From the NCBI RefSeq assembly GCF_024218795.1, contig NZ_CP100400.1, positions 2,046,001-2,110,000 on the forward strand: a stretch of DNA of 64,000 nt, given 5' to 3'. Positions 27,053 through 36,250 of this stretch are shown here, in pieces; within the stretch, counting starts at the first letter, position 1, and the number at the start of each line of letters is the position of its first letter. The DNA comes from Halorussus aquaticus. GTDB taxonomy: Archaea; Halobacteriota; Halobacteria; Halobacteriales; Haladaptataceae. Position numbers and translations under genes: made by a program. The notes beneath the pieces are model-generated. The model did not search any database. It saw only the letters and a list, made by a program, of their open reading frames with translations, and was not told where the DNA came from.

Positions 27053-27937
27053 TCAGTCGTCCGCGGCTTCGACCATCTCTTCGACGCTCGTCAGTTCGAA
27101 TCCGCCTCCGAGAGTCCGGTTCGGGTACGGGATGTCGATGCCTTCCTCGTCGAACCGCTCCTTGACCGCGGTGACGTACTCGCCGCGAGTCCGCACGTAG
27201 TCGCTGCGGGACGGGTTGGCTATCCAGATGCGCGACTGGAGACCGACCGACGAGTCGCCGAGTTCGGTCAGGCGGACCGAGGGCGCGGGGTCGTCCAGAA
27301 TGTCGGGGTGGGCCTCGGCCTCCTCCACGATGACCTCGGTGGCGCGGTCGATGTCGTCGTCGTAACCGATGCCGAACAGGAACTTCAGGCGGAGTCGGTC
27401 GCCCTCGACGGGGTTCTTGATGACGCCGTCGGTCAGCGCGGAGTTGGGCACCGTCAGCAGTTCGTTGTCGAACGTCCTGACGCGGGTCACGCGCAGACCG
27501 ATGTCCTCCACGATACCCGAGTAGCTACCGCCGTCCCACTCCACCCAGTCACCGATTTTGAACGGCTTGTCGGTGTAGATGAACACGCCAGCCACGAAGT
27601 TCTTGATGACGTCCTGCATCGCGAACCCGATGGCGAGCGTGGCCGCGGCCGCGATGGTCGCCAGCGACGTTAGGAAGTTGCCGTACTGGGCAAATCCGAA
27701 CGCGACCGAGATGGCGACGAACACGACGGCGAACTTCGTGAGTTTGACCAGCGGTTTCTTGGCGTGGCTGTCGAGGTTCCGCCGGTCGAGGAACCGTCCG
27801 ACCAGCGGAATCAGGGTCAGTCGGCCGACGACGTAGATAGCGACGAACGAGACGACGAAGTACAACGCCTGCGTCACGGCCAGTGCGTAGCCCGAATCGC
27901 CGAGCAGGCGCTCCAGAATGGGCAGCGGGGTAACCAT
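27053..27937 (-). CDS. MscS-family mechanosensitive ion channel
   Basis: 294 residues. Three membrane helices lie within the first 120 residues, the last being the pore-lining TM3 (SLATIAAAATLAIGFAMQDV with Gly/Ala pattern). The beta domain follows, with KPFKIGDWVEW and VEDIGLRVTRVRTFDNELLTVPNS, the MscS signature. It releases solutes on hypo-osmotic shock, an obvious need in a halophile. Its ATG shares one base with the stop of the YhbY gene (TGATG), so the two are coupled. Confidence 0.93.
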   Translation of the reverse strand: MVTPLPILERLLGDSGYALAVTQALYFVVSFVAIYVVGRLTLIPLVGRFLDRRNLDSHAKKPLVKLTKFAVVFVAISVAFGFAQYGNFLTSLATIAAAATLAIGFAMQDVIKNFVAGVFIYTDKPFKIGDWVEWDGGSYSGIVEDIGLRVTRVRTFDNELLTVPNSALTDGVIKNPVEGDRLRLKFLFGIGYDDDIDRATEVIVEEAEAHPDILDDPAPSVRLTELGDSSVGLQSRIWIANPSRSDYVRTRGEYVTAVKERFDEEGIDIPYPNRTLGGGFELTSVEEMVEAADD

Positions 27938-28182
27938 CAGTGCAGGACTGCGGTGTTGCCTCGCGTCTCCACGAGGTCGGCGTGCACCTCGTCGGCCAGT
28001 TCCTCGGCGAGTTCGTCGGTCGTCGTGCCGCCGCGCGCGGCCCGGAGGAACTTGACCTTCACCAGTTGGCGGTCCGCCAACTGGTCGGCGAGTTCGTCGG
28101 TGACTGCGTCGATACCGGACTTGCCGACCCAGACGGTCACGTCCGTGTCGTGGGCCTGCTTCCGGAGGTCTTCGTCTGTCAT
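27937..28182 (-). CDS. YhbY/CRM-domain RNA-binding protein
   Basis: 81 residues from ATG 28182. It has the compact CRM fold with TVWVGKSGIDAVTDELADQL and KVKFLRAARGG, the latter being the GxxG-like RNA-binding loop. The archaeal proteins are linked to ribosome or RNase P biology by gene neighbourhood. Here RNase P component 4 lies 1 kb away beyond a transporter. The frame is open much further upstream but only across the antisense strand of that transporter. Confidence 0.88.
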   Translation of the reverse strand: MTDEDLRKQAHDTDVTVWVGKSGIDAVTDELADQLADRQLVKVKFLRAARGGTTTDELAEELADEVHADLVETRGNTAVLH

Positions 28183-28269
28183 ACCACGTTCTGAGGAGCC
28201 GAATAACTTAAAGCACGTGGAGCACGACGGGGACGGGTTTTTTCGGCCTCTCGTGTCAACCGTCGGTCC

Positions 28270-29169
28270 ATGCGCGTTACCGCGGTCGTCGACGACTACC
28301 TGTTCGCGTGGATTCTCGCGGCAGTCGCGCTCGGCGTGGCCGAACCGCGACTGGCGGTCGTCGCCGACTTCTCCGCGCCGATTCTGGCGGTGATGGTCGG
28401 GAGCGTCTCGCTGACCCTCTCGGCCGACCGCTTCCGAGCAGTGGACCGGTCGGCGCTCGGTCGCATCCTCCTCGGCCACGTCACGATGCCCGTGGTCGCG
28501 TTCGCGGTCGCCCGCGCTCTCGGCCTCGGCCCCGACCTCGTCGCCGGGTTCGTCCTGCTGGGTGCGGTCACGCCCGAACTCGTGACGCCGACGATGACCG
28601 CGCTCTCGGACGGCGACACCGCGCTCGCCTCGACCGCGCTCGTCGTCATCGGGGCGGGGAGCACCGTCTTCACGCCGGTCGCGGTCACGCTCCTGCTCGG
28701 GTCCGGCGTCGAAATCGACGGTTGGCGCATCGCCGAGAGCCTGCTGGTCGCGGTCGTCGTCCCGATGGTACTCGCGGTCGGCGTGCGGACGCGCTACGAC
28801 CGTCGCGTGGGGGCGTACGAGGACTACTACGCGTCCGTCTCGGCGGTCATGGTCGTTCTCATCATGGGCGGCGTCACCGCGGCCAACGCCGACCTGATTC
28901 GCACGGAGACGGACCTCCTCGTCTCCGTCGGGGCGGGCGCGCTCGCGGTCAACCTCGCGGGCTACGCGCTCGGGTGGATCGGCACGCGGTCGGCCGACGG
29001 TCCGGCCCGGGTCGCCGGGACGCTCTCGGTCGGGATGCGGGACTTCGCGGTCGCGGCCGCGCTTGTGACGGCGGCCGGGTTTCCGGCGAGCGCGTCGCTG
29101 CCCGCGGTGTTGTTCGGCGTCGTCGAGATGGCGACGAGCGCGTTCCTCGCTCGGCGGTTCGCCAATTGA
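28270..29169 (+). CDS. bile acid:sodium symporter family (SBF) transporter
   Basis: 299 residues, nine or ten hydrophobic helices. The region LLGAVTPELVTPTMTALSDGDTALASTALV is the conserved discontinuous helix of the SBF/BASS fold, and GTLSVGMRDFAVAAALV the second inverted repeat. Family members transport organic anions with Na+. The substrate is not predictable here. It interrupts the otherwise usual yhbY-rnp4 neighbourhood on the opposite strand. Confidence 0.82.
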   Translation: MRVTAVVDDYLFAWILAAVALGVAEPRLAVVADFSAPILAVMVGSVSLTLSADRFRAVDRSALGRILLGHVTMPVVAFAVARALGLGPDLVAGFVLLGAVTPELVTPTMTALSDGDTALASTALVVIGAGSTVFTPVAVTLLLGSGVEIDGWRIAESLLVAVVVPMVLAVGVRTRYDRRVGAYEDYYASVSAVMVVLIMGGVTAANADLIRTETDLLVSVGAGALAVNLAGYALGWIGTRSADGPARVAGTLSVGMRDFAVAAALVTAAGFPASASLPAVLFGVVEMATSAFLARRFAN

Positions 29170-29185
29170 ATCGAGAGAAATCGGG

Positions 29186-29461
29186 CTACTCGTAGGGGTG
29201 TCGTTTCTGCGCTCCGCAGTCGCACGTGAGGACGACGTGGCCCTCCTGTAGCCTGACGCGAGCGTTCTTGCCGGGGCGGAGGTAACTATCGCAGTCGCTA
29301 CACGTGAACCGCTTGAACTGTTCGGGGAGCGAGACGCGGTTGCGCTCGGCGAGTCGTCGCGCGAGGCGGACGTACTCGCGTGCGCGCCGGTCGTGACACT
29401 CGGCGGCGGCCTCGCGGGCGAGCGATGCAAGACGCTCGATGCGCTCTTCGGCTATCGTCAT
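29186..29461 (-). CDS. rnp4: ribonuclease P protein component 4
   Basis: 91 residues. Helical N-terminus (ERIERLASLAREAAAECHDRRAREYVRLARRLAER) is followed by a zinc ribbon with FTCSDCDSYLRPGKNARVRL and a second cysteine pair in VLTCDCGAQKRHPY. This is the Rpp21/Rpr2 layout. It binds the specificity domain of RNase P RNA for tRNA 5'-end maturation. Full length. The upstream gap to 29719 (258 bases) holds divergent promoters only. Confidence 0.93.
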   Translation of the reverse strand: MTIAEERIERLASLAREAAAECHDRRAREYVRLARRLAERNRVSLPEQFKRFTCSDCDSYLRPGKNARVRLQEGHVVLTCDCGAQKRHPYE

Positions 29462-29719
29462 GCAATATGGGAATGGGGGGGTTGGGGGTTTCCGGGGCGA
29501 GACAGGACAAGGATAGAAAGTGCCTGTGTTGCCCCATCGGGGTCATTCTCCGAATGACTAAAATACTTTTTGGTTTCTGCGGGTGAAATCGACGGTGTTG
29601 TGCGCGCTCGCCGACCGCGTTCCGGTAGGGTTTTGTCGCGTCCGTGTTTTCCGTCCGACAGTGAGCGCGCGCAACGACCCCGGAATCGGCGGTTTCGGGT
29701 GCGAAATCGGACTCGAACC

Positions 29720-30727
29720 ATGAAGGTGAGCCACTACTTCGAGTGGGAGAAGTACATCACGGGCGGCCACGTCCAGTCGGTGGACAACCAGCGCAAGATC
29801 ATGGACCGACGCGGTATCGAGTACACCACCGAACCCACCCTCGACGCCGACCTGCTCCACCTCAACAACATGGGACCGAAGTCGCTGTACTACGCCAAGC
29901 GCGCCCGACGCGCCGACGTGCCGGTCCTCGTCCACACCCACCAGACCGCAGCGGACTTCCGGGAGAGTTTCGCGTTCTCGAACGCGCTCTCCCGGCCGAT
30001 GAAGCCCTACCTCCGGTACGCCTACTCGCAGGCCGACCACCTCGTCTGCCCGTCGGACCACAACCGGGCGGTCGTCGAGGAGTACGCCGACGCGCCCAAG
30101 ACGGTCATCAGCAACGGGTTCGACCCGGACAAGGTGGCGGGGGCCGACGACGAGGACCTCCGCGAGGAGTATCTCGACCGCTACGACCTCGACCCACCGG
30201 TGGTGTTCAACGTTGGCCACGTCATCAAGCGCAAAGGGCTCGAAGCCTTCGTCGAGACGGCCCGCGAGATGCCCGACCTCGACTTCGTCTGGTTCGGCTA
30301 CCTGAACCCCGCGGGCGGCGAACTCGACCGCCTGCTCAAGAGTCGAGACACCAAGCGACTGGTCGAAAACTCCCCCGATAACTGCCAGTTCACGGGCTAC
30401 GTGGAGGACATCCGCGGCGCGTTCGCGGCAGGGGACGTGTTCTTCTGGCCATCCAAGAACGAGAACGAGGGCATCGCGCTGCTCGAAGCCATGTCCTGCG
30501 GGAAACCGCTGCTCATCCGCGACATCCCGACGTACGACTGGCTCGAAGACGACACCCACTGCCTGAAGTCGAGCGGCGCAGTCGGCGACTTCGCGTCGAA
30601 ACTCGACCGTCTCCGCGACCCGGACTTGCGCGAGCGACTCGGTGCGCGCGCCGCGGAGAAGAGTCGGGAGTTCGAACTCGACGCGGTGGGCGAGGACCTC
30701 GTCGCGCTCTACCGGAAACTGACGTGA
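29720..30727 (+). CDS. GT4-family glycosyltransferase
   Basis: 335 residues from ATG 29720 (MKVSHYFEWEKYITGGHVQS). The GT-B fold is suggested by an N-terminal domain and a C-terminal nucleotide-sugar domain with FNVGHVIKRKGLEAFVE and the EX7E motif ENEGIALLEAMSCGKPLL. Donor and acceptor are unknown. It precedes a second GT4 gene (about 80 bases), so the pair may build a glycolipid or glycan in two steps; that is an inference. The N-terminal YFEWEKYITGG replaces the more usual GG loop start. Confidence 0.85.
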   Translation: MKVSHYFEWEKYITGGHVQSVDNQRKIMDRRGIEYTTEPTLDADLLHLNNMGPKSLYYAKRARRADVPVLVHTHQTAADFRESFAFSNALSRPMKPYLRYAYSQADHLVCPSDHNRAVVEEYADAPKTVISNGFDPDKVAGADDEDLREEYLDRYDLDPPVVFNVGHVIKRKGLEAFVETAREMPDLDFVWFGYLNPAGGELDRLLKSRDTKRLVENSPDNCQFTGYVEDIRGAFAAGDVFFWPSKNENEGIALLEAMSCGKPLLIRDIPTYDWLEDDTHCLKSSGAVGDFASKLDRLRDPDLRERLGARAAEKSREFELDAVGEDLVALYRKLT

Positions 30728-30805
30728 TCGACGACCGAGTTCGAACGTCTCTGTGGTAGCGCAACTTCAAAAGGTCTTAAGTATCGGTTGCCAAAGGAGC
30801 CAGTA

Positions 30806-31909
30806 ATGGAACAGGTCGCCGCGTTCACCGACACCTATCTGCCGACCGTCAACGGCGTGACCTACACTATCGCGTCGTGGCGCGACCGCTGGGAGCGGGC
30901 GGGCGGCCGGATGGACGTGGTCTACCCCAACGCGGACGGCCACCGACCCACCGACGGCGAACACCCCGTCGGGAGCCTCCCGTTCCCGTTCTACGACGGG
31001 TTCCGCCTCGGCACCCCGAAGATTCCGAAGGCGGTCCGCGACGCCGAGGTCGTCCACGCACACACGCCCTTCAGCATCGGTCTTGGCGGTCTCAGACTCG
31101 CGCGCGACAACGACGTGCCCCTCGTCGCGTCCTATCACACGCCGACCAGCGAGTACGCCGAGTACGTCTCGCCCACCGACTCCATCGCGTCGCTGGTCGG
31201 GCGCGTGTCGGAAGCCTACGAGCGCTGGTTCTTCGGTCGGGCCGACGCGGTGCTGGCACCTTCCGCGGCGACTCGCGACCACCTCACGGAGGAGGTCGGC
31301 GTGGACACGACCGTCGAGGTCGTCCCGAACGGCATCGACACCGAGCGGTTCCAACCGGTCGAGACCGACGACTTTCTGGCCCGATACGACCTCGACGGCG
31401 AGCGACCGCTGGTCGGCTACACCGGTCGCCACGGCTACGAGAAACGCCTCTCGGAACTCGTCGCCGCCGCCTCGGAGATGGACGTGACCGTGGTGTTCGG
31501 CGGCGACGGTCCCGCCCGCGCGGACTTGGAAGCGCAGGCGGAGGACCTCGGCGCGGACGCTCGGTTCCTCGGGTTCCTCGACCGCGAGGAGATGGCGGCG
31601 TTCTACTCGGCGCTCGACGCCTTCGCGTTCCCGAGTCCGGTCGAGACGCAGGGGCTGGTGGCGCTGGAGGCAAACGCCTGCGGGACGCCCGTCGTCGGTG
31701 CGAACGCGGGCGCGCTGGCGAACACCATCGACGACGGCGAGACCGGCTACCACTACGAGAGCGGGAACATCGACGACTTCCGGGACGCGATTCGCCGGAC
31801 GCTGGCCGACCGAGAGCGACTCCGAGAGACGTGTCTCGCCCGTCGCGACGACGTGAGCGTCGAGAACGCGGTCGAGCGCCTCCGAGAGGTCTACCGCGAA
31901 ATCGCGTGA
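30806..31909 (+). CDS. GT4-family glycosyltransferase
   Basis: 367 residues. It starts MEQVAAFTDTYLPTVNGVTY, the classic GT4 N-terminal loop. VVHAHTPFSIGLGGLRLA and PNGIDTERF follow, with the donor-site EX7E motif ETQGLVALEANACGTPVV. This pattern is common to glycolipid (diacylglycerol) glucosyl- and mannosyltransferases such as the PimB/SQD2 group. In haloarchaea glycolipid synthesis is a reasonable guess. A TTG six codons upstream is open, but aaaggag before the ATG at 30806 supports the chosen start. Confidence 0.87.
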   Translation: MEQVAAFTDTYLPTVNGVTYTIASWRDRWERAGGRMDVVYPNADGHRPTDGEHPVGSLPFPFYDGFRLGTPKIPKAVRDAEVVHAHTPFSIGLGGLRLARDNDVPLVASYHTPTSEYAEYVSPTDSIASLVGRVSEAYERWFFGRADAVLAPSAATRDHLTEEVGVDTTVEVVPNGIDTERFQPVETDDFLARYDLDGERPLVGYTGRHGYEKRLSELVAAASEMDVTVVFGGDGPARADLEAQAEDLGADARFLGFLDREEMAAFYSALDAFAFPSPVETQGLVALEANACGTPVVGANAGALANTIDDGETGYHYESGNIDDFRDAIRRTLADRERLRETCLARRDDVSVENAVERLREVYREIA

Positions 31910-31967
31910 GTGTCGGCTCTGATAACGACCCCCGGAATATAAGCTCTGACGATACTATCCTCCGTTC

Positions 31968-33002
31968 GTGACCGTCAACGACTCGATGCTTCTGTCGGGG
32001 TTGGACGTGCTTCCGAGTCAGGTGGCGATACTCGACGGGACGGGAGACATCGTGTTCACGAACCGAGCGTGGCGCGAGTTCCCGACCGAAACCGGCGCAG
32101 TCGCCGACGACCACGTCGGCACGAACTATCTCGAGGTTTGTGAGGCCGGTGGAGACGACGAAGCGTCTCGAATCGCCGACCGACTCCGAGCGCTCCTCGA
32201 CGGCGACAGGGAGCGCGTCTCGGTGGAGTACTTCTGTCCGACGCCGAGGGGCGACCGATGGTTCACGATGCGCGGTATCGAGTTCGAGGAGTCAGGCGAA
32301 CGGTACGCGCTGGTCATGCACGTGGACATCACGAACCGCAAACAGTCCGAAATCGGACTTCGGAACCAGAACGCCCAACTCGAAACCGTCGCCGGTCTCC
32401 TCAGTCACGACCTCCGCAACCCTCTGAACGTCGCTCTCGGACGGGCGGAACTGGTCGAGTCCGAACACGCCGAACCCCTCGTCAGGTCGCTCCAGCGGAT
32501 GGAATCCATCATCTCCGAAGCCCTCGAATTCGTCCAGTCGGACGAGACTGCCACGACGAGGACGGTCGAACTACGGAAGCGGGCGAATCGCGCTTGGGAG
32601 CAGGTCGAGACGGACGACGCGGAACTCTCGGTCGCCGGTTCGACCGAGTTCGAGGCCGACCCGCAACTGCTGAACCACGTCCTCGAAAACTGCTTCCGGA
32701 ACGCCGTGGAGCACGGCTCCGCGAGTCCTCGTTCACACGCCAACGAGGACGCCGTGGACCACGACGAGAGGACGGTCGTCGTCGGGACGCTCGACCTCGA
32801 GGACGGGTTCTTCGTCGCCGACGACGGCCGCGGCGTCCCCGTCGAGGACCGCGACCGCGTGTTCGAAGACGGGTACACCACCGCCGCGACCGGGACCGGA
32901 CTGGGGTTAGCTATCGTCCAGCGAATCGCCGACGCTCACGGATGGCGGGTCCGCATAACGGAGTCGGAGAGCGGTGGCGCGCGGTTCGAGATTCGGTTTT
33001 AG
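31968..33002 (+). CDS. PAS-domain histidine kinase, orphan
   Basis: 344 residues, GTG start. An N-terminal PAS domain (about 12-125, starting LDVLPSQVAILDGTGDIVFTN) is followed by the HisKA helix with His147 in LLSHDLRNPLN and the HATPase domain with ENCFRNAVEHG, DDGRGVP and GTGLGLAIVQRIADAHG. No membrane segment, so it is a soluble sensor. No response regulator is adjacent; haloarchaeal kinases of this sort often act on unlinked or stand-alone regulators. Its stop overlaps the converging HD gene stop. Confidence 0.88.
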   Translation: MTVNDSMLLSGLDVLPSQVAILDGTGDIVFTNRAWREFPTETGAVADDHVGTNYLEVCEAGGDDEASRIADRLRALLDGDRERVSVEYFCPTPRGDRWFTMRGIEFEESGERYALVMHVDITNRKQSEIGLRNQNAQLETVAGLLSHDLRNPLNVALGRAELVESEHAEPLVRSLQRMESIISEALEFVQSDETATTRTVELRKRANRAWEQVETDDAELSVAGSTEFEADPQLLNHVLENCFRNAVEHGSASPRSHANEDAVDHDERTVVVGTLDLEDGFFVADDGRGVPVEDRDRVFEDGYTTAATGTGLGLAIVQRIADAHGWRVRITESESGGARFEIRF

Positions 33003-33829
33003 AGTTCGACGCGCTCGACCAGTTGATTGCCGTCCTCGCGGATGTTGACCGCGATGATACGGATGTCGTCTTCGAGTCCGGAGTCGCGGAGTTTCGCCTT
33101 CAGCAGGTTGTCCACCTGATAGACGCCCGCGGCGTTCAGCATCTCGATTTCCACCAGCACCGGCACTGCGTCGCCCTGCATCAGCGTGACGCGCTGGATG
33201 GCCTGACTCGACACCGTGTCGATGCCTCGACCGCCCTTCTCGTAGGGCATCCGCGAGCGACCCTTCTCCATGTCGAGCGCGTCGGCGACCCGGACGACTC
33301 CGGCCTCGGTCGTGAGGGGGTCCTCCTCGGTGTGGTGACAGAGGATAGCGTGGAGGACTTCGCCCTTGACGCGGACGACCTCCTCGGTGTCGTAGAAGCC
33401 GAACTCGGGCAGGATTCGGTCCAGCAGGTCGGCCGCGAGCGGAATCGACCAGTAGGCGTGTTCGTCGCGGTGGACGACGTGACCGATGTCGTGGATAGTC
33501 GCGGCGAGCGCGACGATGACGCTCTCGTCGGCCTCCTCCAGTCCCTGCTGGGACGCGCCGTTGAACTCGACGTCGCCCCGCTTGAGCAGGTCGTATAGCG
33601 ATAGCGCCCGGTTCCGCACGATCTCGATGTGCTTGCGGCCGTGGTCGTTGTACCCTTTCCGGTTCACTGGGTTGACGTTCTGAGCCCGGAGGTAGGTCTG
33701 AATCTCGGGGTCGTTCTCGACGAACTCCAGAACTTCGTTGAGGCGTTCGTCGGGGAAGGCGTGGTCGGCCTGCGGGTCGTACGCGCGACCTTCGTCGTCA
33801 GACTGCTCGGTGTCTTCGGTCTCGCTCAT
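32999..33829 (-). CDS. HD-domain phosphohydrolase
   Basis: 276 residues from ATG 33829. An acidic start precedes a long helical part containing NDHGRKHIEIVRN, the central ATIHDIGHVVHRDEHAYWSI (HD metal motif), CHHTEEDPL and a C-terminal regulatory region. HD proteins hydrolyse nucleotides or other phosphates using bound metal; substrate unknown. Homologs are conserved in haloarchaea. It converges on the histidine kinase with overlapping stops, so read-through transcripts would be mutually antisense. Confidence 0.85.
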   Translation of the reverse strand: MSETEDTEQSDDEGRAYDPQADHAFPDERLNEVLEFVENDPEIQTYLRAQNVNPVNRKGYNDHGRKHIEIVRNRALSLYDLLKRGDVEFNGASQQGLEEADESVIVALAATIHDIGHVVHRDEHAYWSIPLAADLLDRILPEFGFYDTEEVVRVKGEVLHAILCHHTEEDPLTTEAGVVRVADALDMEKGRSRMPYEKGGRGIDTVSSQAIQRVTLMQGDAVPVLVEIEMLNAAGVYQVDNLLKAKLRDSGLEDDIRIIAVNIREDGNQLVERVEL

Positions 33830-33990
33830 GTTTTGTACGTCGTGGTCTAGCGGAAAAAGCCCTCGGCTGGAACGTCGTCGGTGTTCGAGGAACGTCCGAC
33901 GAGTATCGGTTTCGGTGGCGAGTCTCGACCGGACCGAACGGGAACGCTGCCGACCGGGCAGTTGTCTTGCGTCGCGTCGACCCAGAGCGG

Positions 33991-34449
33991 TCACGTGAGT
34001 CCGCCCACTCGCGACACGAAGTCCGGCGCTATGGGGTACTCCCACGTCTTGCCGAAGATGGCCTTCACCGTCGCGACGATTGGTAACACGAACGCCATCA
34101 GACTGAGTAGCGTCAAGGCGACGACGACGACGGCCACGGGAACGAACAGGACGAACTCGATTACGTCCGGAATCTCGAACCAGTTCGACACGCCCATCGG
34201 TACGGCGACGACGGCGGTTGCGACGAGGAACGCTGGGGTAAGGAACAGTTGCCAATTGAGCGCGTTGCGAGCGTTGGCCCGCGTGAACTCGTGGTCCGAC
34301 ACCCAGTAAACGAAACACGGTCCGACGAACCCCGAAAGGAGACCGATGACGTGAACGAAGATTCCCAGCAGCGACCGCTCTGCGAGCAGTGACGGTCCGG
34401 GTTGGGTCGAGGGCGATTTCGGCGAGGCGGAGTTGGGTTTCCGTGACAT
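33991..34449 (-). CDS. DUF4870-type (Tic20-like) membrane protein
   Basis: 152 residues. A disordered N-terminus (about 1-25) is followed by three helices, and the signature WVSDHEFTRANARNALNWQLF is typical of DUF4870. The C-terminal KAIFGKTWEYPIAPDF is shared with the second copy at 36544. Function unknown; the fold resembles Tic20. It starts 34 bases after the winged-helix membrane protein stop on the same strand and is probably in its operon. Confidence 0.83.
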   Translation of the reverse strand: MSRKPNSASPKSPSTQPGPSLLAERSLLGIFVHVIGLLSGFVGPCFVYWVSDHEFTRANARNALNWQLFLTPAFLVATAVVAVPMGVSNWFEIPDVIEFVLFVPVAVVVVALTLLSLMAFVLPIVATVKAIFGKTWEYPIAPDFVSRVGGLT

Positions 34450-34483
34450 GTGTTGGAATCTGATGTTGGAGGCTCCGAATCCG

Positions 34484-35080
34484 TTACTTCGAGACGAACC
34501 GTCGCGGAATCACTCCGCGAGGGCCGTCGTGGCGAACTTTCCGAACGATTCGCTCCGAGAGGAGGAGGACTACGCACGCGACGAGGAGGTTGCCGGCGGC
34601 TTCCCACAGTCCGTGGTCGTTCTGGACCGGTGCATCGACCGCGAAGAGCATCAGGACCGTTCCGGCACAGAACAGCAACAGGCTCAATTGGAAGCCAGCG
34701 AGGACTAACGTTCGTATTCCGGCCGGGTTTCTGAGACGCAGAAAGTCCGCCGCCGACAGCGATTCGAGCGGTGTGTCGTCTTCGAGTGCATCTTTACCTT
34801 CGGGCGACAGCGGCCAGTCCGATTCGGAGTAGTTCACGTAGTACAGCGTGATCGACTCGGGGTACGTCTCTGCGGCTACGACGTCGATTTCTCGGAGTTC
34901 GTCCAGCCGGTTGCGAACCGTCTCGTTGCTCACGTCGGGCTTGACGAGTGCCTCGAGTTGTCGAATCGAGAAGAACGGACGCTCCGATTCGATCATGGTC
35001 TCGACGACGTGACGTTGGGTGAGCTTCTTGTCGAGACCGACGTCGATTCGGTCCCCGATCCACTCTGGAAGGGATGACAT
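34484..35080 (-). CDS. winged-helix protein with two C-terminal membrane helices
   Basis: 198 residues from ATG 35080 (MSSLPEWIGDRIDVGLDKK). Residues about 15-75 form a winged helix (FFSIRQLEALVKPDVSNETVRNRLDEL), followed by an LYYVNYSESDWPLSPEGKDAL beta region. Two membrane helices lie at about 135-155 and 163-182. The architecture is that of a membrane-bound one-component regulator. Target genes are unknown; the adjacent DUF4870 gene and divergent lipoprotein gene are natural candidates. A TATA-rich stretch (ttaaatgc, atatcgg) lies upstream at about 35095-35125. Confidence 0.78.
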   Translation of the reverse strand: MSSLPEWIGDRIDVGLDKKLTQRHVVETMIESERPFFSIRQLEALVKPDVSNETVRNRLDELREIDVVAAETYPESITLYYVNYSESDWPLSPEGKDALEDDTPLESLSAADFLRLRNPAGIRTLVLAGFQLSLLLFCAGTVLMLFAVDAPVQNDHGLWEAAGNLLVACVVLLLSERIVRKVRHDGPRGVIPRRFVSK

Positions 35081-35337
35081 CGTGTCGTCGTTGTAACTAT
35101 ATCGGCTCCGTAAATTAAATGCTTCTACTGTTTGGCGGGCGTCAAATTCGAATATGCAGGCGTAAAATCGGGTGCCGATAGCGAGAGTCACCGTCAGATG
35201 CGTTCACGAACCGAAATTCGTCTTCCGGGATGGGAGACCTGTTTCGTGCCGGTCTGAACCGCATTTTTCACCGGAGGACGTTGGCGACCGGCGGGCCTAA
35301 CCGGTAAACGTGGGTTGGCGTCCGCCAAAATCGCGTG

Positions 35338-35348
35338 TTGTTTATTTC
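35338..35348 (+). promoter_or_regulatory. TATA element of the lipoprotein gene
   Basis: gttgtttattt lies about 30 bases before the ATG at 35375, so the transcript is predicted to be leaderless or nearly so. The rest of 35081-35374 shows no gene. Confidence 0.5.
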
Positions 35349-35374
35349 GCACCGCACCGAAGTTGTAATCGGCT

Positions 35375-36247
35375 ATGAACCGCCGAACGTATTTGGTCAC
35401 TGCTGGCGCCGCTGTACCGTCCCTCCTCGCGGGTTGCATAAGCGGATCCACCGACATGACAGGAAACGACGGCACCGAAACGACCACCGACGAGAACGAC
35501 AGTACGAGTTCCACGACTACCACCGATACCGACGGCTCCGGGGGTGACGGCACGGGTGACCCCACGGAGGTAATCGACGCGTACCTCGCCGCGGCTAAAA
35601 ACGACGACCTGGACGCGATGAGAGACATCGTCCACAGTTCGAGTCCGATGCAGAACGCCCTCGCTCAGGATAAAGTCATGTTCAACATCAGTGAGGGCCG
35701 AACCCGGGGTGAAACCGAAATCGTAACCAAAAACGGGTCAGTAGCAGATATATTTAAACTGAAGTACGCCTCGGTACAGTTCGATAACAGCGACCTCCGG
35801 AACGACATCGGTGACTCGGACATCAGCCTCGTTACCGTCGAACTGAAGAAATCGGGGTCCGACCCGAAGACGAACACGTGGGTCCTCGTTACCGAAGGTG
35901 GCGAGTGGCGCGTCTTCTGGGTCGGAGAGAAAAACGAGGTACCCGAGAACCCGGAGACGGTGTTCGAGGAACCGATCGAAGACGAGAACGCGAGCGTCGT
36001 CGAGGAGATTACGTACGGCGACCCGAGAGAACACACGGCGACGGTCTCTCTCACTGACTCACCCGGCATCGAAGCAAACAAAATCAGGGTCGAGGCGACC
36101 GTAAGCGGGTACCAAGCCGAGTTCACCGGTTCGTGGTCCGGGTCGTGGGCAGTCGTCACTCTGAACCCGACGGGTGACCAAATCGTCGTGACAGCGATCC
36201 AGAACGGGACGGAGGAAGTCGTCCACCGCGAACACTACAAGCCGTAG
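35375..36247 (+). CDS. predicted lipoprotein of unknown function
   Basis: 290 residues. The signal MNRRTYLVTAGAAVPSLLAGC carries a twin Arg and a lipobox LAGC with Cys21 for lipidation. A Thr/Ser/Asp/Gly linker (about 22-65) is followed by a domain starting PTEVIDAYLAAAKNDDLDAM, like NTF2/DUF4878-type lipoproteins in halophiles. The C-terminal half (about 200-290) forms a beta-rich domain with TATVSLTDSPGIEANKI. It is exposed on the cell surface by inference. Followed immediately by a hairpin (36251-36278). Confidence 0.8.
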   Translation: MNRRTYLVTAGAAVPSLLAGCISGSTDMTGNDGTETTTDENDSTSSTTTTDTDGSGGDGTGDPTEVIDAYLAAAKNDDLDAMRDIVHSSSPMQNALAQDKVMFNISEGRTRGETEIVTKNGSVADIFKLKYASVQFDNSDLRNDIGDSDISLVTVELKKSGSDPKTNTWVLVTEGGEWRVFWVGEKNEVPENPETVFEEPIEDENASVVEEITYGDPREHTATVSLTDSPGIEANKIRVEATVSGYQAEFTGSWSGSWAVVTLNPTGDQIVVTAIQNGTEEVVHREHYKP

Positions 36248-36250
36248 GTT

